NCBI GenBank assembly: GCA_005885025.1
Contig: VAYC01000212.1
Coordinates: forward strand, 1-5,393
Length of the DNA: 5,393 bases
Reading direction: 5' to 3'
From: Actinomycetota bacterium
GTDB taxonomy: Bacteria; Actinomycetota; UBA4738
Shown: piece by piece, positions 1 to 5,393 of the stretch
Layout of the letters: every line of letters starts with the position of its first letter
Numbering within the stretch: position 1 is the first letter of the stretch
Made by a program: the position numbers and the translations under genes
Notes under the pieces: generated by a model
What the model was told of the DNA's origin: nothing
Seen by the model: only the letters and a program-made list of their open reading frames with translations
Database searches by the model: none

Positions 1-147
1 CTCGGGCAAGAGGGCCCGCTTGGCCAACTTGGGATGCAGCGACCGCTTCATCCGCTCGGCGTCGCCCTCAAACCAGCTCTCGTAGTAGTCGCGGACGACG
101 CCGGCGACGGCGCGTTCATCCGTCCGGCGTGAGGTCGCTGTCTCCAT
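1..147 (-). CDS. NTF2-like (SnoaL/lumazine-binding-like) protein, 5' part only
   Basis: The first 49 codons of a minus-strand gene whose 3' end lies beyond the left edge. Translation starts METATSRRTDERAVAGVV and continues with VRDYYESWFEGDAERM (from about residue 18) and then LHPKLAKRALLPE. An amphipathic first helix with a Y-x-x-W-x-x-G-D pattern, then a 'LHP.LAKR' segment, is what I know from NTF2-fold proteins, especially the lumazine-binding-like branch (nuclear transport factor 2 family, often called hypothetical). That fold forms a cone-shaped pocket and serves as a small-molecule binder, isomerase or cyclase; which of these applies cannot be told from this fragment. The start is ATG at 147, preceded by AAGGAGG. 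It begins 19 nt after the stop of the hydrolase-glycosyltransferase gene, so it is probably co-transcribed and may act on the same substrate. Family is recognised from the N-terminus only, so moderate confidence; reading frame confidence is high. Confidence 0.72.
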   Translation of the reverse strand, partial: METATSRRTDERAVAGVVRDYYESWFEGDAERMKRSLHPKLAKRALLPE

Positions 148-160
148 TTCTATCTCTGCC

Positions 161-167
161 CCTCCTT
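161..167 (-). promoter_or_regulatory. Shine-Dalgarno of the NTF2-like gene, touching the upstream stop codon
   Basis: The minus strand reads TGAAGGAGGGG just before this gene: the TGA stop of the hydrolase-glycosyltransferase gene (169-167) shares its final A with AAGGAGG. The spacer from AAGGAGG to the ATG at 147 is 13 nt, longer than usual, although the following GG bases allow closer pairing registers. The overlap of stop and ribosome-binding site suggests translational coupling, with ribosomes finishing the upstream gene able to re-initiate here. Confidence 0.7.
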
Positions 168-2278
168 CAGATGAGCTCGGCGATCCTGGTGGCGGCCAGT
201 GCGGCCGCCTCAGAACCGATGGGCCGGTACTCGACCGGCCGTTGGATCTCCTCGGCCATAGCCGCGGCGATGATCTCCGGCGTGGAGGTCTGGTAGTCCA
301 TGCACCGTCCCGCCCCGTGGCGGTCGAGGCGGTGCCGCACGTGGAAGTTCTGCTCGAAGTGGTGCCGGAGCGGGAAGTAAAGGAACGGCCGGCGGTTCGC
401 CGTGAGCTCCATCGTGGTGGTCAGCCCTCCCTGCACCACCGCCAGGTCGCACGCCGCGAGGTGGCGGTATAGGTCGGGCACGTACGCCCGGACGTCCAGG
501 CCGTCGTCCCGGGGAAGCGAGGCCGGGTCGATCCTTGGGCCCGCCACCACCACCATCCGCAGGTCCGGGACCAACCGTTTCGCCTCCGGATAGGCGGCGA
601 TGACCCGGCGCAGCAGGTGGCCGCCCACGCCCGAGCCGCCCACCGTGACGATGCACACCCGCTCGCCGGGACCGTAGCCCAGTTCACTCCTGACGCGTTC
701 TCGGTCGGCGAACTCAGCCGGATCGAACCCCGTGATGTAGTCCCCGGAGAAGTCGTAGTGCTCCTCGGTCCACTCCCGGATGAGCGGCAGGTCCGGGCCG
801 AACCGGTCGGGGACGACGTCCTCGGGCGCGCCGACGAAGATGGCCCGGTCCCGGATCCTCGGGTACCGGGCGATGTGCTCGATCATCTCGGAGTTGTAAT
901 CCGCCGTGAGGAACACCTCCCGCTCGCCGCCATCCGGCATGGGCAGCCACCCGACGAAATCGGTCAGCCAGACGTACGCGCCTCGCTTCTGCTCGGGGTT
1001 CTCGTGGAGGTAGTAGTCGAGCTCCCATGCCTCGTCGCCAATCCACAGGTCGTAGTCGGTCTCTCGGACCAGGTCGTGGAGCAGCATGAAGTTGGCCAGC
1101 AGGATCTCGTCCATCCGCCGCCATGCCTGGAAGCAATGGAGATCGTGCTCGGCCGCCTCGCTGTCGATGTGCTCGACCTCGCTGGCCAGCTCGGCGGACG
1201 CGGGATGGATCCGCTCACCGCGGTCCTCGAGCACTCGTGTCACCGGATGCTGGGCGAGCCAGTCGATCTCCAGTTCTGGGTGAAGCTTCCGAAGCTCGTC
1301 GGCGATGGCCACGTCGCGCCGGGCGTGGCCCAGACCGATCGGGGAGGAGATGTACAGGGCGCGCTTCGGCCGGCTCTTCCCACGGACCCATCCACGTTCC
1401 GGAGGCTTCGGGGGATGAACCCGGTCGATGAACTCGCGAAGGAGCAGATTGACCTTCACGGGGTCGCGGACGTGGGGCCCGTGACCGGAACCCTCCAGCA
1501 TCACGAGCTCTCCGCCCGTGGCTCGGGCCAGCTCGATCCCGCGAGCGGGGCCCGTGATGCGGTCACGGGACCCTTGGATCACCAGGACGGGACATCGCAC
1601 CCGCCCGGCCAGTGCGAGCGTCTGGCCCTCGTTCACCAGCCCCTCGGCCACATGGGTGTCGGCAAGGGTCTCCGGCGTCGTCTCCAGTCCCCACCCGACG
1701 CAGTCCTCGATCGGCTTGGTCGAATGGGGTTCGTTGAACACGTTCGAGAAGAAGAACTCCAGGAACCCTCGGAAATCCCGGAGCCAGTAGTGACGGTTGT
1801 ACTTCGCCCAGCCCTCGTCGGTATCGAGGACGTCCTCGAACCGTTCGGTGATCGTCCGCTCGGGCGGCCGGGGGGCGAGGGGAACCGCAGGGCCGATGAA
1901 CACCGCCCCGAGCGTTCGCTCCGGGTGCTCGGCCGCCAGGATCAGCGACCGCTGACCACCCATCGACAGCGAAACGATGACGGCCCGGTCGGTGTCCGTC
2001 GAGTCCATCACGGCCAAGGCATCCGCGGCGTACTCGGTTTCCTCGTAGGCTTCGGGTCCGACGGGGCGATCGGAGCGTCCGTTCCCTCGGCCGTCGAACG
2101 TCACCACCCGGTAATGGCGGGCGAGATATGGGATCTGCATCTTCCAGTGCCGGGAATGGATGATCGACCAGGTCGGCATCAGCAGTACGGTCGGCTTCCC
2201 CTGCCCGAAGACCTCGAAGAAGATCTTCACGCCGTCCCGCTCGACGTAGCCATCGCGGTCCGGATATCGCGCCCTCAT
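167..2278 (-). CDS. Alpha/beta hydrolase - GT-B glycosyltransferase fusion protein
   Basis: A 703-residue protein with two enzyme domains. Residues about 10-288 are an alpha/beta hydrolase: strand and oxyanion region VLLMPTWSII (31-40), FDGRGNGRSDRP (61-72), nucleophile elbow SLSMGG with likely Ser105, acid Asp239 in GSRDR, and His266 in GSGHGPH. Family members act as esterases, lipases or C-C/epoxide hydrolases. A Pro/Arg-rich linker (about 289-305) leads to a GT-B glycosyltransferase of the MurG/UGT type: acceptor-domain loop SSPIGLGHARRD (311-322), then a nucleotide-sugar domain with VTVGGSGVGGH (545-554), VVVAGPR and QGGLTTTMELTANRRPF (616-632) followed by FEQN. These enzymes use activated sugars to glycosylate small molecules or lipids. 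No signal peptide or membrane segment is evident, so it is probably cytoplasmic. The ATG at 2278 is chosen because it overlaps the tetR stop as ATGA and has GAGGGGG 8 nt upstream; the frame is open farther upstream but only as an antisense-like shadow inside tetR. Substrates are unknown. The elbow has Ser where the usual motif has its first Gly, which is tolerated in the family. Confidence 0.88.
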   Translation of the reverse strand: MRARYPDRDGYVERDGVKIFFEVFGQGKPTVLLMPTWSIIHSRHWKMQIPYLARHYRVVTFDGRGNGRSDRPVGPEAYEETEYAADALAVMDSTDTDRAVIVSLSMGGQRSLILAAEHPERTLGAVFIGPAVPLAPRPPERTITERFEDVLDTDEGWAKYNRHYWLRDFRGFLEFFFSNVFNEPHSTKPIEDCVGWGLETTPETLADTHVAEGLVNEGQTLALAGRVRCPVLVIQGSRDRITGPARGIELARATGGELVMLEGSGHGPHVRDPVKVNLLLREFIDRVHPPKPPERGWVRGKSRPKRALYISSPIGLGHARRDVAIADELRKLHPELEIDWLAQHPVTRVLEDRGERIHPASAELASEVEHIDSEAAEHDLHCFQAWRRMDEILLANFMLLHDLVRETDYDLWIGDEAWELDYYLHENPEQKRGAYVWLTDFVGWLPMPDGGEREVFLTADYNSEMIEHIARYPRIRDRAIFVGAPEDVVPDRFGPDLPLIREWTEEHYDFSGDYITGFDPAEFADRERVRSELGYGPGERVCIVTVGGSGVGGHLLRRVIAAYPEAKRLVPDLRMVVVAGPRIDPASLPRDDGLDVRAYVPDLYRHLAACDLAVVQGGLTTTMELTANRRPFLYFPLRHHFEQNFHVRHRLDRHGAGRCMDYQTSTPEIIAAAMAEEIQRPVEYRPIGSEAAALAATRIAELI

Positions 2279-2886
2279 CGCCGCTTCCCCCTCTTTCCCT
2301 GCTCCAGGCCTTCCAGCCAGCGGTCGATCCACCCCAGCAGCTCCCGGTGGCCGGCCAAGACTCCTGTGTGCCGCTCGAGCATCACCCCGAGGTTGAACGT
2401 CATCACGAGCGAGACGACCGCATCCACGGGGAAGAGGTCCGGGTCGAGCCCGTACTCCTGCATGGCCTCGCCGAAGGCCTTCGTCAGCACCGCTCGCCAC
2501 TGGGCGCTCACCCGGGCCAGCCGCTTCTTGAGGTCCGGTTTGTTCCAGGCCATGGCCTGGAGTTCGAGCCAGACCTTCTCGTATCCGGACGAGAGGTCCG
2601 CCCCCAGCAGGTAGGCCATGGCGGTCCGCCATTTCTCGATGAAGGGGAGGTCCGAGGCGTAGAGGGCCCTGTGTCGCTCGACCAGGCGTCCCGTGAACCG
2701 CTCCAGGGCCTCCAGGAAGACGTTCTCCATGGATCCGAAGTGGTAATGGACCAGACCCAGATTGACTCCGGCCTCGCGAGCCAGCCGCCGGGCCGAGATG
2801 CCCGCGTACCCCACCTCGACGAGGAGCCGTTCGGCAGCGTCGAGCAGCCCTTCTCTCGGGTCGACCCGCTCCGCAGGCTGGGCCAC
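2275..2886 (-). CDS. TetR/AcrR-family transcriptional regulator
   Basis: A 203-residue regulator of the usual TetR length. The N-terminal DNA-binding domain spans about residues 10-57: LLDAAERLLVEVGYAGISARRLAREAGVN... then GLVHYHFGSMENVF. Helix-turn-helix residues are about 29-49, and the characteristic 'YHF.S.E..F' pattern closes the domain. The remainder (about 60-195) is helical and forms the ligand-binding and dimerisation domain, with little sequence identity to named subfamilies, so the inducer cannot be guessed. The C-terminus is basic (GKRGKRR). The start is GTG at 2886: GGGAGGG stands 7 nt upstream, and there is no other plausible start before the in-frame stop at 2943-2941. The gene lies first in the tetR / hydrolase-glycosyltransferase / NTF2-like unit and overlaps the enzyme gene by 4 nt (ATGA). 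A large palindrome lies over its likely promoter. By analogy with the family it probably represses its own operon and is released by a small molecule, possibly the substrate or product of the enzyme. Family assignment is firm; regulatory role is inferred. Confidence 0.93.
   Translation of the reverse strand: MAQPAERVDPREGLLDAAERLLVEVGYAGISARRLAREAGVNLGLVHYHFGSMENVFLEALERFTGRLVERHRALYASDLPFIEKWRTAMAYLLGADLSSGYEKVWLELQAMAWNKPDLKKRLARVSAQWRAVLTKAFGEAMQEYGLDPDLFPVDAVVSLVMTFNLGVMLERHTGVLAGHRELLGWIDRWLEGLEQGKRGKRR
2287..2293 (-). promoter_or_regulatory. Shine-Dalgarno of the hydrolase-glycosyltransferase gene, inside tetR
   Basis: The minus strand carries GAGGGGG within the last codons of tetR, with an 8-nt spacer to the ATG at 2278. 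It supports that start over the much longer upstream open frame, and together with the ATGA overlap points to coupled translation of repressor and enzyme. Confidence 0.6.
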
Positions 2887-2893
2887 CTCGTCG

Positions 2894-2900
2894 CCCTCCC
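2894..2900 (-). promoter_or_regulatory. Shine-Dalgarno deciding the tetR GTG start
   Basis: GGGAGGG on the minus strand with a 7-nt spacer to GTG at 2886. No ATG exists in this frame between the upstream stop (2943-2941) and the helix-turn-helix, so this site fixes the GTG as the start. Confidence 0.7.
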
Positions 2901-2909
2901 TGGCCTCGT

Positions 2910-2950
2910 GGTGTCTTGGACAGTCGTCCAGGACGAACGTCTAACACACC
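2910..2950. promoter_or_regulatory. 41-bp imperfect palindrome, candidate TetR operator
   Basis: A dyad centred on A2930. The inner arms TCGTCC / GGACGA (2924-2929 and 2931-2936) are perfect around a single central base. Two mismatched pairs follow, then GAC / GTC (2919-2921 with 2939-2941), and farther out TT / AA (2916-2917 with 2943-2944) and GGTGT / ACACC (2910-2914 with 2946-2950). In total 16 of 20 base pairs are complementary. It covers the predicted -10 element, the likely transcription start and the start of the tetR leader, and ends 9 nt before the tetR ribosome-binding site. TetR-family dimers bind palindromes of this sort, often over their own promoter, so it is most simply read as the autoregulatory operator of the adjacent repressor. 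Its length could accommodate two dimers or reflect nested sites. The palindrome is directly visible; the binding protein is inferred. Confidence 0.72.
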
Positions 2951-2966
2951 CGAACCGCCCAGTCAA
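2938..2966 (-). promoter_or_regulatory. Predicted promoter of the tetR operon
   Basis: On the minus strand TTGACT (2966-2961) matches the -35 consensus at five of six positions. After a 17-nt spacer TAGACG (2943-2938) is a weak -10 hexamer; TTAGAC with a 16-nt spacer is an alternative reading. The transcript would start near 2931, at the centre of the palindrome, giving a leader of about 45 nt that contains the tetR ribosome-binding site. No terminator with a T-run was seen between rel and this site, so read-through from rel could add to expression. Confidence 0.5.
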
Positions 2967-2975
2967 GGGTGTCTT

Positions 2976-2987
2976 CGCGGAGTCGGG
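2976..2987. repeat. 12-bp direct repeat shared by the two intergenic regions
   Basis: CGCGGAGTCGGG occurs here, just after the rel stop codon, and again at 5318-5329 in front of rel, in the same orientation. The second copy overlaps the predicted rel -35 region. Both copies lie in the only non-coding stretches of the window. A 12-bp match is not rare by chance in 5 kb of GC-rich DNA, so functional meaning is uncertain. Confidence 0.3.
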
Positions 2988-2990
2988 GCG

Positions 2991-5273
2991 CTAGCCGGGC
3001 AGGAGCCGATAGGCGTCGAACACTCCGTCCACCCGCTTCACCGCCGACAGCACACTCGACAGGTGCGCGATGTCGGCCAGTTCGAAGGTGAACCGGAGCA
3101 TGGCGATCCGGTCCTTCCCAGTGTTGGAGGAGGCCGCGACGATGTTGATGTGCTGGTCACCCAGGACGGTGGCCACGTCCTGGAGCAGCTTGCGCCGGTC
3201 CAGCGCCTCCACCTGGATCGAGACCAGGAACGACGTGGGAGCCCCGGCCCGCCACGAGACCTCGATCAGGCGGTCGCGCTGGCGCTTCAGCTCCTTCACG
3301 TTCGGACAGTCGACCCGATGGACCGAGACGCCCTGGCCGCGAGTGATGAATCCCATGATGTCGTCGCCCGGCACGGGTGTGCAGCACCGGGCCAGATTGA
3401 CCCACACGTCGCTTCGGCCCTGGACCACGATGGCCGGCGCCGGAGGGGGAGCCAGCCGGACCGGCCGGGCCGCCGGGATCTCCTCGGCCTCCTCCTCCGA
3501 TTCCGCCGACACCAGCCGGACCAGCCGCGACACGATCGACTGCGGGGAGACCTGGCTCTCCCCGATCGCCACATACAGCGCATCGAGCGTGGGGTACTTG
3601 AGGTCGGCGGCGACCTCGGCCATCAGCTGGTCGGAGCTCAGCCGGACTACGGGCAGCGAGTGCTTGCGGAGGGCCCGGGCCAGCAGGTCCCGGCCGGTCT
3701 CCAGCATGTCCTCACGTCGTTCTCGAGAGAACCACTGCCGGATCTTGTTCCGGGCCCGGGGGGACTTCACGATGGCGAGCCAGTCGCGAGAGGGAGCGGC
3801 GTCCGGAGCCTTGGAGGCGAGCACTTCCACGGTGTCGCCCGTCTGGAGCTGGTAGTCGAGCGGCACCAGCCGGCCCGCCACCCGGGCCCCCACGCACCGG
3901 TGGCCCACCTCCGTGTGAATCGCATACGCGAAGTCGATGGGGGTCGAACCCGCGGGGAGGTCGACCACGTCGCCCTTCGGGGTGAACACGAACACCCGCC
4001 CCTGGTACAGGTCGATCTTGAGGCCTTCCATGAACTCCCTGGGGTCGGCGCTCTCCTGCTGCCACTCGAGCATCTTGCCCAGCCATGCCAGCTCGGCGTC
4101 GTCGCCCTTCTTGGACCCACGATCCTTGTACCGCCAGTGGGCGGCGATCCCGTACTCCGCCGTCCGGTGCATCTGGCGCGTCCGGATCTGCACCTCGAGC
4201 GGCCGGCCCTCGGGCCCGATGACCGTCGTGTGCAACGACTGGTACATGTTGAACTTGGGCATGGCGATGTAGTCCTTGAACCGACCGGGCACCGGTCGCC
4301 ATTGGGCGTGCAGTGCGCCGAGCGCCGCGTAGCAGTCGCGGACCGAATCCACGAGGACCCGGATGCCGACGAGGTCGTAGATCTCGTTGAACTCCTTGCC
4401 TCGCAGGACCATCTTCTCGTACACGGAGTAGAGGTGCTTGGGCCGTCCCTCCACTTCGGCCTTGATCTTCATCTCCCGAAGCTTTCCCTGGAGGTCGGCG
4501 CACACATTCTCGATGTAGTCCTGTCGCTCCCCCTCCCGCTTCTCCACCAGACGCTGGATCTCGTCGAACCGGTGAGGATGCAGGGCCCTGAAGGCCAGGT
4601 CGTCGAGCTCGGATTTGATGCGCTGCACGCCCAGTCGGTGGGCGAGCGGCGAGTAGATCTCCAGGGTCTCGGTCGCCTTCTCCTGTTGTTTCTGCCGAGA
4701 GAACACTTCGAGCGTCCGCATGTTGTGGAGGCGGTCGGCCAGCTTGATCAACAGGACCCGGATGTCCCGGGCCATGGCCACGATCATCTTCCGGACGTTC
4801 TCGGCCTGCTCCTGTTCGCGCGAGCGGAACTTGATCTTGTCCAGCTTGGTGAGGCCGTCGACGAGGGTCGCGACCTCGGACCCGAACTCGCGCTCGACAT
4901 CCTCGATGGCCAGCGGTGTGTCCTCCACGACGTCATGCAGGAGCGCTGCCTGCAGGGTGACGGGGTCCATCCCGAGGTCGGCCAGGATGGCGGCCACGGC
5001 CACGGGGTGCTCGATGAAGTCCTCGCCCGAGAGCCGCTTCTGCCCCCGGTGGGACGTCTCGGCGAAGGCGAAGGCGCGGTGAAGGTCCTTCAGGTCGACC
5101 TTGGAGTTGCGCGCCCGAAGGTCTCGGACCAGGAGGTCGAATGATCCCGACGGGCCATCCTCCGAGGGGCGGAATGGCAGCCGTGAGAGGAGGCCGCCGC
5201 CCCGCCGGTCAGGCTTGGCCGGCGACTGTGGCTGCGCCGGCGCCTCGGTCGGGGTGGCTCCCTTCTGCTCCAC
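2991..5273 (-). CDS. rel: Bifunctional (p)ppGpp synthetase/hydrolase (RelA/SpoT family)
   Basis: A 760-residue long-form RSH enzyme that makes (p)ppGpp from ATP and GTP/GDP at amino-acid starvation and hydrolyses it otherwise; cytoplasmic and ribosome-associated. The HD hydrolase domain (about 61-215) keeps its metal and catalytic residues: His75, His89, HDVVEDT at 113-119 (His113-Asp114, Glu117-Asp118), and Asp180 and Asn184 in LADRLHNMRT. The synthetase domain (about 255-370) has Asp300 in YDLVGIRV, RFKD at 331-334, Tyr344 and His348 in YQSLHTT, and Glu360 in LEVQIRT. RFKD is the RxKD signature of bifunctional enzymes, as opposed to the ExDD of synthetase-only RelA, so both activities are expected. 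Then follow TGS (about 425-487), a helical region, an acidic/Pro-rich linker (590-613), a CC/zinc-finger-like segment with Cys630-Cys631 and Cys656, and ACT (about 681-759). The first 43 residues are a low-complexity Pro/Gly/Arg extension. The start is GTG at 5273, the only normal start before the in-frame stop at 5306-5304, although its GGGGAGG lies just 3 nt away. The gene seems to be independent of the tetR cassette. Confidence 0.97.
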   Translation of the reverse strand: MEQKGATPTEAPAQPQSPAKPDRRGGGLLSRLPFRPSEDGPSGSFDLLVRDLRARNSKVDLKDLHRAFAFAETSHRGQKRLSGEDFIEHPVAVAAILADLGMDPVTLQAALLHDVVEDTPLAIEDVEREFGSEVATLVDGLTKLDKIKFRSREQEQAENVRKMIVAMARDIRVLLIKLADRLHNMRTLEVFSRQKQQEKATETLEIYSPLAHRLGVQRIKSELDDLAFRALHPHRFDEIQRLVEKREGERQDYIENVCADLQGKLREMKIKAEVEGRPKHLYSVYEKMVLRGKEFNEIYDLVGIRVLVDSVRDCYAALGALHAQWRPVPGRFKDYIAMPKFNMYQSLHTTVIGPEGRPLEVQIRTRQMHRTAEYGIAAHWRYKDRGSKKGDDAELAWLGKMLEWQQESADPREFMEGLKIDLYQGRVFVFTPKGDVVDLPAGSTPIDFAYAIHTEVGHRCVGARVAGRLVPLDYQLQTGDTVEVLASKAPDAAPSRDWLAIVKSPRARNKIRQWFSRERREDMLETGRDLLARALRKHSLPVVRLSSDQLMAEVAADLKYPTLDALYVAIGESQVSPQSIVSRLVRLVSAESEEEAEEIPAARPVRLAPPPAPAIVVQGRSDVWVNLARCCTPVPGDDIMGFITRGQGVSVHRVDCPNVKELKRQRDRLIEVSWRAGAPTSFLVSIQVEALDRRKLLQDVATVLGDQHINIVAASSNTGKDRIAMLRFTFELADIAHLSSVLSAVKRVDGVFDAYRLLPG

Positions 5274-5276
5274 GGA

Positions 5277-5283
5277 CCTCCCC
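5277..5283 (-). promoter_or_regulatory. Unusually close Shine-Dalgarno of rel
   Basis: GGGGAGG on the minus strand ends only 3 nt (TCC) before the GTG at 5273, closer than the usual 5-9 nt. No other ATG, GTG or TTG is available in frame between here and the upstream stop at 5306-5304, and no good start precedes the HD domain. Either initiation at this GTG is weak, or pairing uses the AGGGG a few bases farther upstream. Confidence 0.5.
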
Positions 5284-5300
5284 TGCGTACTCGTCCAGCA

Positions 5301-5328
5301 ATATTAGCCACCTGCACCGCGGAGTCGG
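5301..5328 (-). promoter_or_regulatory. Predicted rel promoter
   Basis: TAATAT (5306-5301) is the only AT-rich hexamer close to the rel start and matches the -10 consensus at four of six positions. CCGACT (5328-5323), with a 16-nt spacer, has the GAC core of a -35 element. Transcription would begin near 5294 and leave a leader of about 20 nt, just long enough for the ribosome-binding site. The -10 element is credible and the -35 weak. Confidence 0.42.
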
Positions 5329-5362
5329 GCCGTGCGCCTGCCGGTTTTGTCGAATCGGCTGA

Positions 5363-5376
5363 CCGCTGGTTAGCGG
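5363..5376. repeat. Short perfect hairpin upstream of rel
   Basis: CCGCT GGTT AGCGG: a 5-bp perfect stem with a 4-nt loop. No T-run follows on either strand, so it does not look like an intrinsic terminator. The rest of 5330-5393 holds no recognisable gene; one minus-strand frame enters at the right edge and stops after seven codons at 5372-5370, too short to call the tail of a neighbour. Confidence 0.3.
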
Positions 5377-5393
5377 ACGTTCCACGCCAAGAC

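Noticed and set aside
617..2614. Long plus-strand open frame (665 codons)
   Set aside because: It is antisense to the hydrolase-glycosyltransferase gene and tetR. Its translation has no recognisable domain and the composition typical of a shadow frame in GC-rich DNA.
2279..2947. Upstream extension of the hydrolase-glycosyltransferase frame to a 926-residue protein
   Set aside because: The extra 223 residues are Arg/Gly/Pro-rich without domain features and lie entirely over tetR in another frame. The ATG at 2278 has a ribosome-binding site and begins exactly at the hydrolase domain.
2946..2972. Possible rel terminator (ACACCC / GGGTGT inverted repeat after the rel stop)
   Set aside because: The stem is only 6 bp with a 15-nt loop and no T-run follows on the minus strand. 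It is better explained as part of the promoter/operator repeats.
2916..5144. Long plus-strand open frame (742 codons)
   Set aside because: It is antisense to rel, with His/Asp/Leu/Gly-rich translation and no domain. Rel on the other strand is certain from its motifs.
5340..5393. Possible tRNA fragment (ATTCGA-like segment) or tail of an upstream gene
   Set aside because: The segment cannot be folded with a T-arm of the right stem length and no acceptor stem is visible. The minus-strand frame VLAWNVR-stop is only seven codons long, too little to identify as a gene end.
1..5393. CRISPR array, insertion sequence or phage feature
   Set aside because: No regularly spaced repeats, no transposase or integrase motifs and no terminal inverted repeats were seen on either strand.

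Overview
The window is GC-rich and tightly packed, and every gene lies on the minus strand. Read in the direction of transcription, from high to low coordinates, the order is: a complete bifunctional (p)ppGpp synthetase/hydrolase (rel, 5273-2991), a 104-bp intergenic regulatory region, a TetR-family repressor (2886-2275), a large two-domain protein joining an alpha/beta hydrolase to a GT-B glycosyltransferase (2278-167), and the first 49 codons of an NTF2-like protein that runs off the left edge (147-1). GC content, Arg/Ala/Gly-rich proteins, GTG starts and the character of the Rel protein suggest a free-living, high-GC bacterium, most likely an actinobacterium or a related soil lineage. The phylum cannot be fixed from this sequence alone.

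rel is an ordinary, full-length housekeeping stringent-response enzyme: HD hydrolase, synthetase with the RFKD signature of bifunctional enzymes, TGS, helical, CC/zinc-finger-like and ACT domains. It has its own likely promoter in the 120 bp before its start. No gene is recognisable in the 5307-5393 stretch.

The more interesting part is the accessory cassette downstream of rel. tetR and the hydrolase-glycosyltransferase gene overlap by an ATGA, and the NTF2-like gene follows 19 nt after the stop, so the three genes look like one transcription unit. Between rel and tetR there is a reasonable sigma-70-type promoter (TTGACT - 17 nt - TAGACG). Its -10 element and predicted start site lie inside a 41-bp imperfect palindrome (16 of 20 pairs complementary, perfect 6-bp inner arms). 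This is what an autorepressing TetR operator should look like. The inferred unit is a self-regulated, probably ligand-inducible cassette. It would act on a small hydrophobic or glycosylated molecule, with hydrolysis and glycosyl transfer on one polypeptide plus an NTF2-fold partner. The substrate is unknown. No RNA genes, CRISPR arrays, insertion sequences or phage features were seen.
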